Positions 47,701 through 64,000 of a stretch of 64,000 nt of DNA are shown piece after piece. Origin of the DNA: Klebsormidium nitens (Eukaryota; Streptophyta; Klebsormidiophyceae; Klebsormidiales; Klebsormidiaceae); NCBI GenBank assembly GCA_000708835.1, contig DF237254.1, positions 4,987 to 68,986 of the forward strand, written 5' to 3'. How positions within the stretch are numbered: position 1 is the stretch's first letter; every line of letters starts with the position of its first letter. The notes beneath the pieces were generated by a model. It did no database searches and was not told where the DNA came from. It was given only the letters and a program-made list of their open reading frames with translations. The translations under genes were made by a program, and so were the position numbers.

Positions 47701-48177
47701 TCCAGTATGTCCAAGCTATATTTTTCTCTCCAAATCAGAGACAAGATTACAATCAGCAATAAGCCTGCTGCCAAATTCAAGCAACAAGCCAAACAAGCGG
47801 TGTCAAAACGGCCAGACCCCCACCTTCACTTTCGTCTCTATCCCCGGGGCCAGCTTCACGACCCGGCTCGCTGACACCACCCCAAAGCACTCTGGCGTGG
47901 GGGGCAAAATCCGGACAGAGTGCGTGCGCACTGCATCCACATTCTTCAGTGTCAAGAACGCGTGCTGCTCCGCCCCTGTTTCCGATGCCTGGAAATTGAC
48001 ACTAGCTGGGAGGGCCCTGATGAAAGGATGCGCTCTTAGCAGGGGGGCCGCTGTGGCTGTGCTAGGGGCCCCCTCCCGGGACTGGCTGGCATTGGAATTG
48101 CCTGAGAAAGGAGTGTCGAGGCCTCGTTTTGGTACCGGCGGCGGCTCTGGCTGGGGGCCGGCCAGAGAAGCCGCCAT
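32720..48177 (-). CDS. CFAP47: CFAP47, cilia- and flagella-associated ASH/CH protein
   Basis: Twelve minus-strand exons join in phase to 2,851 codons plus stop: 48177-47824, 46944-44930, 44208-43883, 43386-43127, 42513-40732, 40098-39941, 39495-37769, 37389-37233, 36557-35270, 34683-34552, 34006-33746 and 32815-32720. The ATG has a good context (AGCATGGCG). The protein is a chain of immunoglobulin-like ASH/MSP-type beta domains (recurring patterns such as VTFLPREAEQYKC and PGGT), interrupted at about residues 1,632-1,750 by a calponin-homology domain (LLKWMTAHFRK, DLRDGTVFYALL). The final exons carry the CFAP47-type end (WIYEVKGSRPEY). Order, length (human about 3,190) and the CH domain match CFAP47, which the literature places at the central apparatus of motile axonemes. 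The family call is secure. The exact C-terminus is less so, because the TGA lies inside a good donor sequence. Confidence 0.93.
33545..33620 (-). repeat. Decayed copy of the end of CFAP47 exon 11
   Basis: About 75 bases closely match 33,748-33,820, the 3' part of exon 11 (same LFTPREYAGK-like coding sequence). The copy lacks the GTGAGT donor and shows substitutions. It sits in the following intron, about 200 bp from the original. Confidence 0.8.
39562..39625 (-). repeat. Copy of the start of CFAP47 exon 7
   Basis: This segment repeats 39,438-39,500, the first codons of exon 7 with the CH-domain start and the acceptor. It lies in the intron just upstream on the sense strand. A TTTTGCAG acceptor-like site is kept, but one codon position differs, creating a stop in frame (WMTAHF becomes a broken frame). 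Confidence 0.8.
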
Positions 48178-49365
48178 GCTTGTGCCGCCACAGGGCCTAT
48201 CTGTGTCTCATCCCTTGTTGTCGCCCCTCGTAAGCTATGAATCAAAATGGGAGCTCACAGAGCTCTTGGAATGTGTGCAGCAGGTAAGATTCGAGACAAT
48301 CTTTTGCTAGGTGTCAACCTAGGGTGGCCACTTTTCTAGGAGTACTTTTTCAGAGCTGGTAAGGAACTCCTTACTGATATAAAAACAGTCTGCTACCCCA
48401 GGTTGGGGATCACAATGGAGCGCAGGGACTGAGCTCTGGCATTCTTTGCGACGCACCTTTTAAGCGTTTCTTTTTCTTCTGGGCGAGAAAGGGGCAACCC
48501 AGGACATCCAAGAGGTGATCACAAGAATTGCATGTGATGTTCTCAAAAAACTTGCTCCCTTGAATGAGGATTCTATGTCCATACGCCTGGCTCTGCGGCT
48601 CCGTTTCAAGCTGCCTTTCAGCTCAAGCCTCAGATAGCTAGCTTGTCCAGCTGCAGGAGATCGCGGTCCTACTAGTTCAAGGGGATTGCGGTCTACCTAC
48701 TACGGAGGTATCACCTACAAATGCTGATCCGTGAGCTAGGCCCAGGTGTTCAGCTGAGTGTGGATCTGTACGTCCTTTCGTCCAGCTTACGTCCGTCGAT
48801 TGAATCAGAGGCGCATGCAGGCCGTTCGATCAGCAGCCTCGCGCGCGGTCAATCGTTACCATCGGCGGTACATAACTGAGGGCAAGCTGGAGTCGACCAC
48901 GTACCAAGACTCAAGAGTATTACACGGATTGCATTGCTGCACAGACTTCACAAACCCTGGCCATCTGAAGCTCGAGATAGTTCCTACTCATTGTAGATTG
49001 TGTAAATAATAGCCCCATGCAGCCGCTCTTTGATCACTCAAGCTTTAGTGACTCAGAGTCAAGGCATCCAGAGTCCTGGCCGAACAGCAGGACTATTATG
49101 CCAGATTTAGACCCAGGGAAGGTTCTTCCAGCGTCATTCAGACCGCTCCTGCGCTTCTTTCACTAAGCTTCCCTGTTTTTGGTGAATCATAAAGGTTGTG
49201 GCGGATGGGGGCCGGTCGCCAATAATGATCTCTGCTCATTGTCCTTCTTTCAGATGTTTGTTTGAGCTCTTTTTTAGGCACTTCCCTGTTCGGGGACTAA
49301 ATCTAAGCTGAAAGGAAATACACGCAGCTGATAATTCTGCGACCTAGCTTCAGAAAGTCGCAGAG
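48178..49365. promoter_or_regulatory. Divergent intergenic region between CFAP47 and RING gene
   Basis: The ATG of CFAP47 (minus strand) and the ATG of the RING gene (plus strand) are 1.19 kb apart and point away from each other, so both promoters must lie here unless 5' non-coding exons extend further. No TATA box could be assigned with confidence. CATGCA words occur near 48,813 and 49,014. No exon was recognised. Confidence 0.45.
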
Positions 49366-52300
49366 ATGACGGCATTCCTCGAGTGCCCCGTTTGTTTTGG
49401 GCTGCTCCACAACGCTGTGGAAACCGACTGCGGGCACTGCTTCTGCGCAGACTGCCTGAGCAAGACACGCAAGCATGACAACAGGTTTGTCCCCGTTATT
49501 TTGACCAAACTGCTTGCAAAATGCAGGTTTAATGACAACCGCTGAAATACGGGTAATGCACAGGTGATACAGCTCTCTTTTCAAGCAACCTGCCGATCTA
49601 CATCGAGGGGGAAGCATGAAAAAATTGTCAGGTTGCTAGTACGTCGCAGACTCGACTAACTTAGTCATCTCAATTTTCAAGCTTCCTTTCTACCTCGAAC
49701 CGGCATTGTGCTTGCAAAGATCTGTAGCGTCCAAAGTCCAACGGTAGCAAGGTTCTCTGCGTGCAGCAACATTACCCCAATGTGTTCTTTGGTAAAGTAA
49801 TTGAGGCATCAAAATCAGTCGTAACATTGAAGGGAGAGTGAGCAAGGTTGTGAAAGGCAGTTAGCCAGCTCAAGCTTCGATAAGCACGTTCCCTTAGAGC
49901 TAGTGCCAGCTCATTGAAACCGACACTTCCTGTACTAACCTTGAGATAAGCACCTTCATGCACCTTCATAGATTAGGTGGTCATGCAAATGTGCTGTACC
50001 TAACTTTTTCCTCCAAAGACCACGATGGATTGCACTGTCTCTGGCCTTCTTCTTACCACGCACTTCTGAAAAAGTTACCTGATTGAGCAGAGTGCTTGTT
50101 TCTTGCAGTCTGCAAGTGATATCATTTAAAGCCAGGGCATATTACAGCGCCATCTGATAAGAATTCCTCTGCCCCCCTCTCACAACTTCAGCAGAAACGT
50201 CCCCATCACGTGTCGTCGAACTCGCCCTTCTCTTGGCTCTTTTCCCGTCCCTGAAAGATGCATTGCAAAAAATCACTTTCTCGCAGCTCCGTTGTTTCCC
50301 CTTGTTTCATGAGCGCCGTCGTTCTACGCACGATACATCCTTCAATCTGCTCCTGCGCTGACCTCAAGATGACGTCACGTCGTAGCTGACCGACCTGCCG
50401 GAAGCCGATTTGATTCATTCGTACACCCGAGCTTCCATTGTCAAAGTCACTCTGCAACTGCGGTGTTTCACGGGACGTACTTCTACGGGTCACGTTATTC
50501 GATGTCACTACGATATTATCTTCTGTTGCGCTGACCTCACGATGACGTCACGCCGCAGCTGTCCAACCTGCCGGAAGCCGGTCCAGTTCGTACACCCCAG
50601 CTTCATCGTCCGGGACTTGGTCCTCAAGTACGGCGGGTCCGACGGGCGCGCGAAACTAGAGGCGGACGCCGCGGCGCAGCGGGAGCGGGACGCGGACGTC
50701 GACGAGCATGAGGATCCGCTCATCATTGCGATGCAGTTCAAAAAGTGGACGGGTGAGGGGAAAGCTTTCGATTGTGGTAAAAACTTGAGCTTGGTGTCGA
50801 TTTTGGATCGTTACGATCTCGGATGGGGAAGGTGATCTCGGATCCAAGGCCCGCTCATTGGTGTGATGCAGTTCAAAAAGTGGACGGGTGAGGGGAAGGC
50901 GATTGTGGGAGAGTGTTACCGGCCGGTCCAAATAGCAACGCTACCGTGTGATTTGAACACGACGAGTTCAGTCTGCAAGGTTAGGCAGGGGGACGCAAAG
51001 ATTGGCAGGACCGGTTCCGCAACTGAGGTTCAGACAAACCGTGCCTAACCGAAACAAACAGACATCTTTTTGGCGTCAGAATCTGAACGGCAGCGCTGCA
51101 ACTCTTGGTCGTCCCCCAGCCATTTCGTGGTTCTGCGGCCGCCTGTAATTAAGCTTGATGCATTTGACTTTGAATTGTAACGAGCTCGGACGCGCAAACC
51201 TGGGGAGCTGATCTCGCACTCAAGATCGAAGAAGCTCGTGTACATAGCTCGCGGCGTCTAGTAGCCGAAGACTGACTTAATCGAGTCCGGGATTGTCCGT
51301 CCCAAACAGATGACATCCGGATCAGGGGCACGACGTTTTAAAGCTCTTGGAACCGTACCTGCGTCAAGCAAGTCACTTGTAAACAAATGCAAACAATAGA
51401 CTTCTTGTTAGCCCATACATAGTCGAAAGCGGACACGTGAGGTCTGCGGGGGTGAGCAGTATCTCATCCACAATGCCGGATGAGCGTTTTCCTCATGGAC
51501 ACGATGATTAAGGTTACTTTGTTTAAAGTACTTCTTGTGTCTGGTCGGAGTTTAAACTGCTTTCAAAGGATTACCCGCCTGGCTATGAGCAATGAGTCTT
51601 GCTTGTTCCGCCGTGTTGGTTGCTCAGCCAGGGTCTTGCCAACGCCACTTGGAAATCGGCGCTGTCCTCCTCTAATCCACAACCCACAACCCCTACTCTC
51701 TCTGAAAATATCGAGTTCATAGATTAAGGCGCTTGGTTAAGTAGTCTCGGTCGAGTCTATTCCAGCAGTCTCGGTCGAGTCTATTCCAGAACCCACAACC
51801 CCTGAAATCTTTGAAGATGTCAAATTCATAGACAAAGGCGCTTAATTTAACCAATGTCGGTCGAGTCTTGTTGCGCAGAGTGTTGTTGTGGAGGTGGGAG
51901 CGGCGCGTTTGATCCGGAGGACGTCTTCTCGCGGGAGTCCCTAGAAGAGTTCATGGCTGCGGACAGTTTTCACGACACCCTCGTCAGGGTCAACAAAGCG
52001 ATCAGAACGTGAGCCCCGGCACTTGGCGTTATCTATTACCTGCTTTGTGCCTCTGTCTCATTGACGGAAACAAGAGTGGAAATACATCTTGTGTCGTACT
52101 TCTGCTTGCCGGAACTGGGTTGATTGCTTTGACCAGATTAAGTAAGCGCAACTAAATCCCTTGGTTTACACCCTTATAATTTCTACTCAGAAACTGAGAG
52201 GTCAATCAACCTCCTACTGAACTCTGAAATTTGTATGAACCAAAGGAAGGACTTTAGAGTCCCGTTTTCCGTGTGGTCTCTGTAGCCTGTCTGCAGCTAC

Positions 52301-55300
52301 GACCTTGACTTTTAAAAAGTACCTGATTCAGTGCTTCGGTCGACGGAACGCCTTTTTCGACGGTTGCCAAAAAGCAGCCGATGCACTCTCGTATGGTTAT
52401 CAAATGACGCTGAACTAACCCGAGCAGCTCCGGACGGAGTCCCTACATGCGTCTCTGGGGATCTGCAGACGTCGTTCCGTTCCGCTGTTCCGTTCAGGTG
52501 GACGCCCGGCTGCTGCTCGACCGGACTGGCGTACTGCCTCTGGCCGTGCTGCTGCTGCTGCATGCTCTTTGTCTTCTCGTGAGTCCTTGCGTCCGCTTTT
52601 GCCCTTTTGAACTTAATGCAGATTCCACCACATTCGGGTCACGATCCGTTTATGATGACCCTAACGGCATTCATTCGCGCGAGATCTTAGGCATGGCGCC
52701 TGTGCTAGTGGCTTGCATTGAAGAACGTAGCTGCGTGCTGGCAGGCGGAATGCGGGCTCGACTTCGATCATCTCAAGCAAGCATGAGCGTCTCTTGTGAA
52801 CCCCCTACGCTACAGTTGTAGAACGTACAGAAAAAGAAAATAAAACAGATTGACATCTGTAAGCCCGACCTTTTCAGAGTTCTGTGCTTTGTCTGATTGC
52901 CTCGATAAGAGTGAAGCCCAGCGTCCGCTTTCGTCATCTGCCCTTGGATGTAAGAACGAGAGCCAACAAGAACGGTTTGTTTCTGGTCGGCCGATAAGAA
53001 CAGAGAACCATTTTGATTGTTTTTGCAAAATCCTCCAAATCGTTTCCAGAAGAAGCCGGAAGTTTAGAAAAACTTGATTCAAAACCCTTTTTTTATGTAC
53101 GCGCGCGCAGCGAGTACGCGGTGTGGCAGGTCGAGGTCGCGCTCAAGGACGCAAACGAGGCGGCCGCGCGCGCGCAGGCGGGGCACGTGTGGACTTTAAT
53201 GCACATGGACGGCGAGGACCGGGAGGCCGGGCTGATCGACCACCGGTTCTTCTTAGTGCTAACCATCGACCCGGTTAAGGCGCGCAAGTACATGAAAACC
53301 CTGGTCAAGCCCCCGGGGGATTCCCCGGGACAGGGTGGACAGGCGCCGGGAAGCGCCGAGGAGATCGAGGCCGCGAGTGAGTGGTGCTCCGCTTTCTTTC
53401 AAAAGATGCCGTTGGGGATGGAAGGTAATTCTGGAGTTCCTCGGGGATTGGTTCCTGCGGGGTGTTCGCTAGCCGAAATCAGGGCAAAGAGTTGGTAGTG
53501 ACGCGCTTCGAAGAGACAATGCCTGCACTGGAAGCTTGAGTCTTAGCACCAGAGTAAGTGAAATCCCTCGATGCTTTGTCTAAGGGGCTCTTCGAGACGG
53601 AAGGGGTTTATGAAAGAACCGTTCATCCTTGAACATCTAAGCACGAGCTATTATTCGGAACAACGTTGGGTAAAGCAACCCGACAGTGTCAAAAGTCGCG
53701 GGCAGACTGGCCGATTGGCCTTACAGCAAGTGCAGTTAGGGGCGAGTGGAGCCTGACTGTGTAAGTGATTCCTTGAAACTATAATCAAACCATTTGGCAT
53801 GGATTCTGTTTGTGCCACTCTTCTTCTGGCGCCGCTAAACAGTAGAACCATCCAAAATCAAGCCGTAGCATCTAACCAATTTGATCAGACTCCCAACCCT
53901 GAAGTGAATCTCATCAAACCCCGCCCAAACCTAACCCCTAAACCCCGCAAACGCAGGGCGCCTCGCGGCCGAAAAAGACGCGGCGATCCGAGGGCGAGAT
54001 CGAACGAGATTCTGAAACTCTTCTTTCTGCTCAAATCGCCCAGATAGAAACTCACTCAACTCTGTCTCCCAGGCCTCACAATCCATGGCGTTGATAAGCC
54101 CTTCGCGCAGCTCCCACCTCTAAACCCAGTTTTATCCACCCCGCCCTAACCTAACCCTTAAACCCCGCAAAACGCAGGGCGCCTCGCGGCCGAGAAAGAC
54201 GCGGAGATCCAACGGCTGAAGCGCGAGAACGAGCTGATCAACGGCAAACTTCTGGAGCGCGGTTTGAAGATCGTCCGAACGGTGTCCGGACGGGTGGTCT
54301 CGCCGGTCTTTCGGACGGCGACCCGTCCGAGCACGCCCGCGCGCGCGCGGTCGCCCTTCAGCGCGCAGTCGTCGCCGTTCAGCGGCAGGGACAGCTTGGG
54401 AGGTAATAATTTGGGGTTAAGAGATTGATCTAAAGGGTTATGTTTGATTTTGAAGATCTGGAAGAAGGCGCTTTGGAATGTTCAAAGCTTTGCATTGCCG
54501 AGAAAGGCGATCGCTTCGCCATGTGACATCTTCATGTCAGACGCTGCCCGTCCGTTTCAACTAAGATCATGGATGCACCCAAGTTGGTGGTATGTACGGT
54601 ACTTGATGTTTTCCGGAAGCCCACGACAATTTTTCGACTTTCGAGTGTACCCAAACATTAAAACCCCATACCCAAACTCAAACCGCAAACCCCAAACTGC
54701 AAACCCCAAACCCCAAACCCAACCCAAACCCCAAACCCAGACCCCAACTTCCAACTTCCAAACCCAAACTTTCCCCTTCACAGCGTCTCCTCTCGGTGAC
54801 TCCCCGGGCAGCCCCCGACTGCCAGACGTCGACGAGACGGCGGTCCTGGAGGATGACGTAGCAGCACAGACAACCGTTGGATCACTCGCGTCACACAGTC
54901 TCGACGCCGCCCCGGACGCTTCCGGCGACACTTCAGATTCCGCTTCCGGTTCCGCTAGGCATCCGATCTTCTCGTCGGGTATGGACCTGCCCCAAATCAG
55001 CCTGCCCAGGGTGCGCGTGCTGCGCGCGGGCTCGCGGAGGATGACGGCATCCGGAGCAATGACGTCACCACGCGCGGTGAGTCGACGGCTCATACGCTAT
55101 CATTATCTTTCTGTGACGTACGATGCTTTTCATAGGTGTATTGGGTAGAAAATTCCGTCCTTTCCCTCTGTTTTTCTTCATCTCTGCTGCCATGCTGCTT
55201 CTGTCGTGTGCTCGGCTCCTGTCGGCTGGTTAGCGCGGTTTCCTCTTAACAAATGAAGGTGAACAACGGAATCGTCCCAACCCGTCCGTGTACATATCAA

Positions 55301-56012
55301 TAAACCAGCTTCTGTCGGGAGCAAATGACGTCACTCAGCAGATAACCGCCTCGATCTTACGTTCAGAAGCCGGCTCTGTTCGCCTCGGGCCATCTGTTGA
55401 GAGCGAAAACAGAGTTAGCTCCTTGCTATCATTTCATAAATGCGAGAAGCGCGTCTGGAAAGTTTGAAGCTTCCTCCTTTGAAAGCACGAAACGGAGTGG
55501 CATGCGGTAACTTCTGATGTGAACAGAGTACTTTATCAGATTGCAAGAAGGGTCCGAGCCTGCCACGTGTCAGGACACGCCCGTCAGAGAGTGGCAGTGG
55601 CTTTCTCCCAGCATGAGAAGACTACGAGTTTTGTAAGATTATGGCGCCAAGCAATCGACCAATCCCTTTTGTATGCTAAGTCTTGACCAGGAAGTGACCG
55701 GTTGCTGTCTTGGTGATACGAAGACGTGCTGCGTGCTCCACTGACAAACAATTCGAGATTTAAGGAAAAAATGGAAACGCGTGACTTGAAGAATGATATA
55801 CTGGACTGCAGGAGCTGTCTCCGACCGCACAGACGGCCGACGCGGCAAGGCGGCGCGACCGCGTCATGCAGGAGCCGGCCGCGCAGCAGATGCCGCCGCG
55901 CGCGGAGCCGGCCGCGCCTAACAACGCCACGCACGCCATAACAGCAGCGGGGCAAGCTAGTGTCAACGGAGAGAGCAATGGGGCCCCGGGATACAATGGC
56001 AATGCTCCATAG
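49366..56012 (+). CDS. RING-finger protein, probable E3 ubiquitin ligase
   Basis: Seven exons join in phase: 49366-49484, 50559-50752, 51879-52008, 53111-53376, 54178-54402, 54784-55076 and 55812-56012 (stop TAG). The protein has 475 residues. A complete C3HC4 RING lies at residues 7-44 (C7, C10, C22, H24, C27, C30, C41, C44) and is split by the first intron. Helical and coiled-coil stretches follow around residues 125-170 and 235-265 (AAEKDAEIQRLKREN), then a Ser/Pro-rich, basic tail without recognisable domains and a Gln/Ala/Asn-rich end. The N-terminal RING plus coiled coil recalls TRIM-like ligases, but no B-box is seen. Ubiquitin ligase activity is inferred from the RING only. A non-coding 5' exon is possible, since an AG precedes the ATG. 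Confidence 0.85.
50350..50445 (+). repeat. Decayed copy of the start of RING exon 2
   Basis: About 95 bases repeat 50,524-50,612, covering the acceptor and first codons of exon 2. The acceptor AG is kept, but a TGA follows at once and further substitutions break the frame, so use of this copy would truncate the RING. Confidence 0.8.
50839..50900 (+). repeat. Copy of the end of RING exon 2 with its donor
   Basis: The segment repeats 50,710-50,775, including the coding word for QFKKWTG and the GTGAGG donor, about 125 bp downstream within the intron. Confidence 0.85.
51675..51878 (+). repeat. Tandem duplication at the acceptor end of a RING-gene intron
   Basis: The word CGGTCGAGTCTATTCCAG occurs twice (about 51,758-51,788) and a third, changed form ends in TTGCGCAG at 51,878, the acceptor used for exon 3. 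Flanking words (CACAACCCCT, TTCATAGA, AAGGCGCTT) are repeated too. Each copy ends in a potential acceptor. Confidence 0.75.
53910..54005 (+). repeat. Copy of the start of RING exon 5
   Basis: This segment repeats 54,140-54,215, including the CCTAACCC-rich pyrimidine tract, the acceptor CGCAG and the first codons of exon 5. The copy diverges after about 45 coding bases. Confidence 0.85.
54655..54775 (+). repeat. CCCAAA-type low-complexity tract in intron
   Basis: A run of CAAACCC/CCCAAA words of varying phase forms the pyrimidine-free part of the intron before exon 6 of the RING gene. Related CCTAAACCC words, close to the plant-type telomere repeat CCCTAAA, lie in the previous intron at about 53,925-53,945 and 54,148-54,166. 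The tract is degenerate and internal, so it is not a telomere. Confidence 0.6.
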
Positions 56013-57171
56013 ACCGTGACACCGTGGCGGCCGTTTTGATATTTGACTGTCAAGCCATCAGACTGCAGGCTGTGTTGTCGTGCGTTCATGCGTTCCTTCT
56101 TCATAGACGGGCCTCGCGGGTGTAGAATCCAGTACTCTCTGCTCGTGTCAAAATGCTCAACGTCTACGTACAGCTAGGTCCCCATGCGACGGGCACTGTG
56201 CAACTCTTCGAAGTATTGTTGTCAAGCCCGGCGCGTTTGGCAAGCGCGCCCGCGCCAACTTTGCTGATATAGGCGGTGCATCGATCCAAGTGTCCAGCAA
56301 CATATGCAAGTTTGTACGCTCATGGTGTCACGCCTGATCGACTCTCATGTAAGCCTCGTCGAGCCAAAATAATGATACTATTGATGAATGATCTTATGAA
56401 CTCCATGCATGATCTACTCGCATCATGTTTAATTTTGACGCTTTTGCCGCGACACACATGTCCCGCTATGGGTACCGAGCCTAATCAAATACCGGCCGAG
56501 CTTGTATCGCATGACAGCACACAAGCCAGGACTCAACCATGTGTCGCATGCATGCATGGTGAGGCTGCACTTACCCAAAATTTAGCAACTGGCCGTTCGA
56601 TCCGGATGATCGCGACAACGGTTGCAAGAGACAGACACCATTTCCTAGGCTCAATATTTGCCGCGGTCCCGGGCTGGTCACAGGTGACAACCGGTCGAGC
56701 TAGGCTGCATCATGCACGTGAAACCAGAAAAACCATGTCACGATGCCTGTGGCCATGCATGCCGAGCTCACAAGGCACAACTTATGCTGTGGATTGGGTA
56801 TACATGCACAAGCATTGCACCTTCCAAAGCAGATGTATTTCAAGAAGTATCCTGTATAAAAGCTTTAATCAGCGTCGGATGTGAATGCATGTGCCAACCT
56901 TTAGGTTGACAACTATTACGTGGTATTAGGGGGTGCTCCAACTCTGACCGACTGGCCTCCAGTGACATCCACTGCTTTTTGACTACGCGGCAGCCTGTAC
57001 AAACGATGCCACTTGGATACCTAACAAATGCTTTAATATGAAGTCACCAGTAGCTTCGAATTGTGGGCGCAGACATAGCAGATTACTAGAACATTTAGAC
57101 CGACTTGTTGACGCCACATACACACAACGGGCATCAAAGAATGCAACTCGCACAATTGCGAACGGGGTCGC
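56013..57171. other. Convergent intergenic region with CATG-rich island
   Basis: The RING gene ends at 56,012 and the enolase gene ends, on the opposite strand, at 57,172. From 56,270 to 56,930 CATG and CATGCATG words are frequent (near 56,403, 56,547, 56,711 and 56,754). No exon was recognised. The 202-codon open frame across this island has no splice or homology support. Confidence 0.45.
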
Positions 57172-63861
<6,690 letters not shown>

Positions 63862-64000
63862 CTGGCGGCTGGACAGGGCTCCGAGAGTATGCTAGACGGT
63901 GCCTGTACAGAAAACGCAAAATGTGTACCAGAGAAAGTCCCACTCTGACTTCTCCCGCGGAATCAATCTTTTTCCTTTGGAAACTGAGGAATGCGAGGTT
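63862..64000 (-). promoter_or_regulatory. 5' flank of the enolase gene, cut by window end
   Basis: Only 139 bases upstream of the enolase ATG are present. This holds the proximal 5' non-coding region and perhaps part of the core promoter. No TATA box is evident. Confidence 0.3.

Noticed and set aside
52460-52579. Possible extra RING-gene exon after an AG and before GTGAGT
   Set aside because: Adding it breaks the phase into the next certain exon at 53,111, while direct joining of exons 3 and 4 keeps frame.
56276-56884. 202-codon + ORF in the intergenic island
   Set aside because: Follows the CATG-rich composition, has no splice or domain evidence and lies between two convergent gene ends.

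Overview
The window is nuclear DNA of a photosynthetic eukaryote with intron-rich genes. A streptophyte green alga (a Klebsormidium-like charophyte) or an early land plant with motile cells fits best, but this is inference. Three things point that way. Genes are split by many short to medium GT-AG introns. One gene encodes an enolase with a plastid-type transit peptide. Another is a full-length CFAP47, a flagellar axoneme protein that flowering plants have lost. I rebuilt exons by joining in-phase GT-AG (rarely GC-AG) segments and checking that the joined frame stays open.

Layout. 1-1,400: intergenic, rich in CATG/CATGCA words, then a GC-rich island. 2,406-4,987 (+): spliced gene for an unrecognised protein, with an unresolved 5' end. 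4,988-9,258: no protein gene seen, but four tRNA-like half sequences and two minisatellites. 9,259-17,520: a block whose + strand is poor in T, containing a 137-bp repeat in two copies and one plausible minus-strand exon. 18,564-19,047 (-): broken coding remnant. 19,166-28,853 (+): 16-exon gene for an about 1,101-residue RNA-binding protein (CCHC knuckle, acidic linker, three RRM-type domains, RGG/PQ tail and Q/Y/G prion-like tail). 29,170-30,265 (+): decayed coding remnants. 30,450-31,450: CATG-rich island. 31,459-32,200 (+): weak hypothetical ORFs. 32,720-48,177 (-): 12-exon CFAP47 gene, 2,851 residues. 49,366-56,012 (+): seven-exon RING-finger gene, 475 residues, divergent from CFAP47. 57,172-63,861 (-): eight-exon plastid enolase gene, 500 residues, with every catalytic residue present. 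It converges on the RING gene.

The most unusual signal is shared by unrelated genes. Introns of the enolase, RING, CFAP47 and RNA-binding genes carry one or more diverged copies of the adjacent exon edge, often with its splice site. The enolase locus is extreme, with about four or five copies of the exon 7 start, two or three of the exon 6 start, and copies of other edges. This looks like repeated short tandem duplication across exon-intron boundaries. The genes do not form an operon or an evident shared pathway. Their tasks are RNA binding, flagellar structure, probable ubiquitin ligation and plastid glycolysis.
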